Below, in pieces: positions 39,577 through 40,863 of a DNA stretch of 40,863 nt. The stretch is from an uncultured Bacilli bacterium (GTDB lineage Bacteria; Bacillota_I; Bacilli_A; RF39; UBA660), in assembly GCA_934177995.1 (NCBI GenBank), contig CAKPPW010000010.1, forward strand, positions 1-40,863, given 5' to 3'. The translations under genes were made by a program, and so were the position numbers. Numbering within the stretch: position 1 is the first letter of the stretch; the number at the start of each line of letters is the position of its first letter. The notes below the pieces were generated by a model that saw only the letters and a list, made by a program, of their open reading frames with translations, was not told the DNA's origin and searched no databases.

Positions 39577-40806
39577 ATGCAACTTATAACTAGTTTAGAT
39601 GTTGGTAATGAAGAAATAAAAGTTATTGTTGCTAGTGCTTTTAATAATAAGTGTAATGTTTTAGCTTCTACCTCTATTAGAAGTTCGGGAATTAAGAAAA
39701 ATACTATTTATAACGAGAAAAAACTACGAGACTCTATTAAGTTAGCTATTGCAAAAACAGAAGAAAAGATAGGAATGAAAATTAGAGAAATAATTTTACT
39801 AATTCCTTCTAATACCGCTAAGATGACAATTGAAACAGGACTAGTTGATATTAAAGATAATATTGTAAGAGGAAGTGATATCAAAAGAGCTTTGGCTGAT
39901 GCTAAAAAAGATACTTTTGATGATACTAGAGAATTAGTTAGTGTACTTCCCATTTCTTTTACAGTAGATGATAATATTAGTGTTAGTAATCCTATTGGCG
40001 AAGAAGGAAATAAACTGTTTGTAAAAGCAGTAGTTTCCACTAGTTTGAAAAGTGAGATATATCCTTTGATTAGTATAGTATCATCACTTGGAATATCAAT
40101 TGTCGATATAGTACATAAGAGTCAAGCTGATTATTATACAGTTTCTAATAATTCTCTTGATAGAAAACTAGGTTGTGTTATTAATCTTGGTGGTGATGTT
40201 ACTACTGTTTCTATCTTTAATAAAGGAATAATGATAAAAAACTCATATATACCTTTAGGAAGTAGTAGTGTTGATAAAGATATTTCTTTTGTTTATAAAG
40301 TGGATATTAAAACAGCTAGACATTTAAAAGAAACATTTGCTTTAGCTGTACCAAGATATGCTGATAAATATGATAGTATTGATGTTGTAACCTTGGAAAA
40401 TAAGAGCATAACAGTTACTCAAAGTGAGATAAGTAAAGTTATAGAATCAAGGTTAAATGAGATTTTAAAACTTGCAAAAAATGAAATAAATCGCTTAACA
40501 AAACGGGAAATAAGTTATATAATTGTAGTAGGTGGTATTAGCGAGTTGGCTGGATTTAATTATATAGTAGAAGATGTTCTTTCCCGTAATGCAAGTTGTC
40601 TTGATATGCAACAGATGGGAGCAAGACATAATAAATATACAAGTGCCTTTGGAGCTATTAAATATTTTTATAAAAAATGTTTATTAACAGAAGAAGATAT
40701 TTCTATGTTTCCACAGGATGTAGTAGAAACATTTTTATCACCAAAGAAGAGAAACACAGGAAGCGAGAACATTGTTAGTAAGTTTTTGCACCATTTTTAT
40801 GATTAA
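39577..40806 (+). CDS. ftsA: Cell division protein FtsA
   Basis: Actin-like membrane tether of FtsZ. The nucleotide-binding phosphate-1 loop is ITSLDVGNEEIKVIV, the phosphate-2 motif is CVINLGGDVTTVSIF (near residue 204), and the adenosine motif is YIIVVGGISELAGF (near 310). The ending ENIVSKFLHHFYD is a short amphipathic helix that would anchor it to the membrane. Length 409 is normal. ATG follows AGGGGTGAT. A TATAAT at 39549-39554 may serve as an internal promoter. ftsZ starts 19 bases after the stop. Confidence 0.93.
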   Translation: MQLITSLDVGNEEIKVIVASAFNNKCNVLASTSIRSSGIKKNTIYNEKKLRDSIKLAIAKTEEKIGMKIREIILLIPSNTAKMTIETGLVDIKDNIVRGSDIKRALADAKKDTFDDTRELVSVLPISFTVDDNISVSNPIGEEGNKLFVKAVVSTSLKSEIYPLISIVSSLGISIVDIVHKSQADYYTVSNNSLDRKLGCVINLGGDVTTVSIFNKGIMIKNSYIPLGSSSVDKDISFVYKVDIKTARHLKETFALAVPRYADKYDSIDVVTLENKSITVTQSEISKVIESRLNEILKLAKNEINRLTKREISYIIVVGGISELAGFNYIVEDVLSRNASCLDMQQMGARHNKYTSAFGAIKYFYKKCLLTEEDISMFPQDVVETFLSPKKRNTGSENIVSKFLHHFYD

Positions 40807-40825
40807 CAGTTAAGGAGGAACGAAC

Positions 40826-40863
40826 ATGGGAAATGGACTAGAAATGGATCAATTAGCGAAAAT
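40826..40863 (+). CDS. ftsZ: FtsZ, N-terminal end (partial)
   Basis: An ORF opens at ATG 40826 and reads MGNGLEMDQLAK before the window ends. The MDQLAK segment is the usual start of FtsZ, just before the GTP-binding core. A strong AAGGAGG (40812-40818) lies seven bases ahead. It directly follows ftsA, as in most Firmicutes. Confidence 0.9.
   Translation, partial: MGNGLEMDQLAK

Overview
The window is AT-rich (about 30% GC by eye) and gene-dense, with almost every gene on the + strand. It uses the standard code: Trp is TGG, and TGA ends the gatA fragment. Strong AAGGAGG-type ribosome binding sites, sigma-A-like promoters, SpoVS, GatB, a Firmicutes-type division cluster and very low GC all point to a walled member of the Bacillota. 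An uncultured gut Bacilli lineage near Erysipelotrichales/RF39 is my guess from gene style, not something proved here. No tRNA, rRNA, CRISPR array or intact insertion sequence was seen.

Layout. 1-1.5 kb: end of gatA and gatB. 1.5-5.1 kb: accessory block with a DUF4143 ATPase preceded by three 22-bp direct repeats, then an amidoligase-family gene and a Fic gene broken by a 7-bp tandem duplication. 5.1-10.6 kb: envelope and signalling genes (anchored protein, double solute-binding sensor with a degenerate GGDEF domain, YihY/BrkB protein, VanY-like and DacA-like carboxypeptidases). 10.6-14.2 kb: second accessory block (second broken Fic gene, WYL regulator, HAD phosphatase, GNAT-VOC fusion). 14.3-18.7 kb: acyl-CoA-ligase-like enzyme, a structured non-coding stretch with a nine-G run, and a large surface protein whose 3' end carries a GC-rich cassette. 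18.7-22.4 kb: two RNA-modification enzymes, a Pro/Val-rich anchored protein, a decayed type III toxin-antitoxin locus (ToxN/AbiQ-like) and spoVS. 22.4-29.6 kb: leuS with a NUDIX domain inside its editing region, a DUF975/CmpB membrane fusion, serS, an unknown gene and an ankyrin gene. 29.9-35.5 kb: Rpn-nuclease pseudogene, a candidate minus-strand small RNA, an ABC exporter-ldh operon and an intact Rpn nuclease. 35.6-40.9 kb: a shortened division cluster (mraZ remnant, rsmH, ftsL, pbpB, ftsA, start of ftsZ).

How the genes fit together. The core genes cover tRNA charging (gatB, leuS, serS), rRNA modification, peptidoglycan synthesis and trimming (pbpB, dacA, vanY-like) and septum assembly. Accessory genes are concentrated between the core operons, and several are broken: two Fic genes by frameshift, the ToxN-like gene by one in-frame stop, one Rpn gene by several lesions, and mraZ by decay although its operator repeats survive. 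The observations most worth following are the LeuRS-NUDIX insertion, the ToxIN-like remnant with its RNA cassette, the GC-rich 3' cassette of the surface protein, the minus-strand small RNA, and the mraZ remnant.
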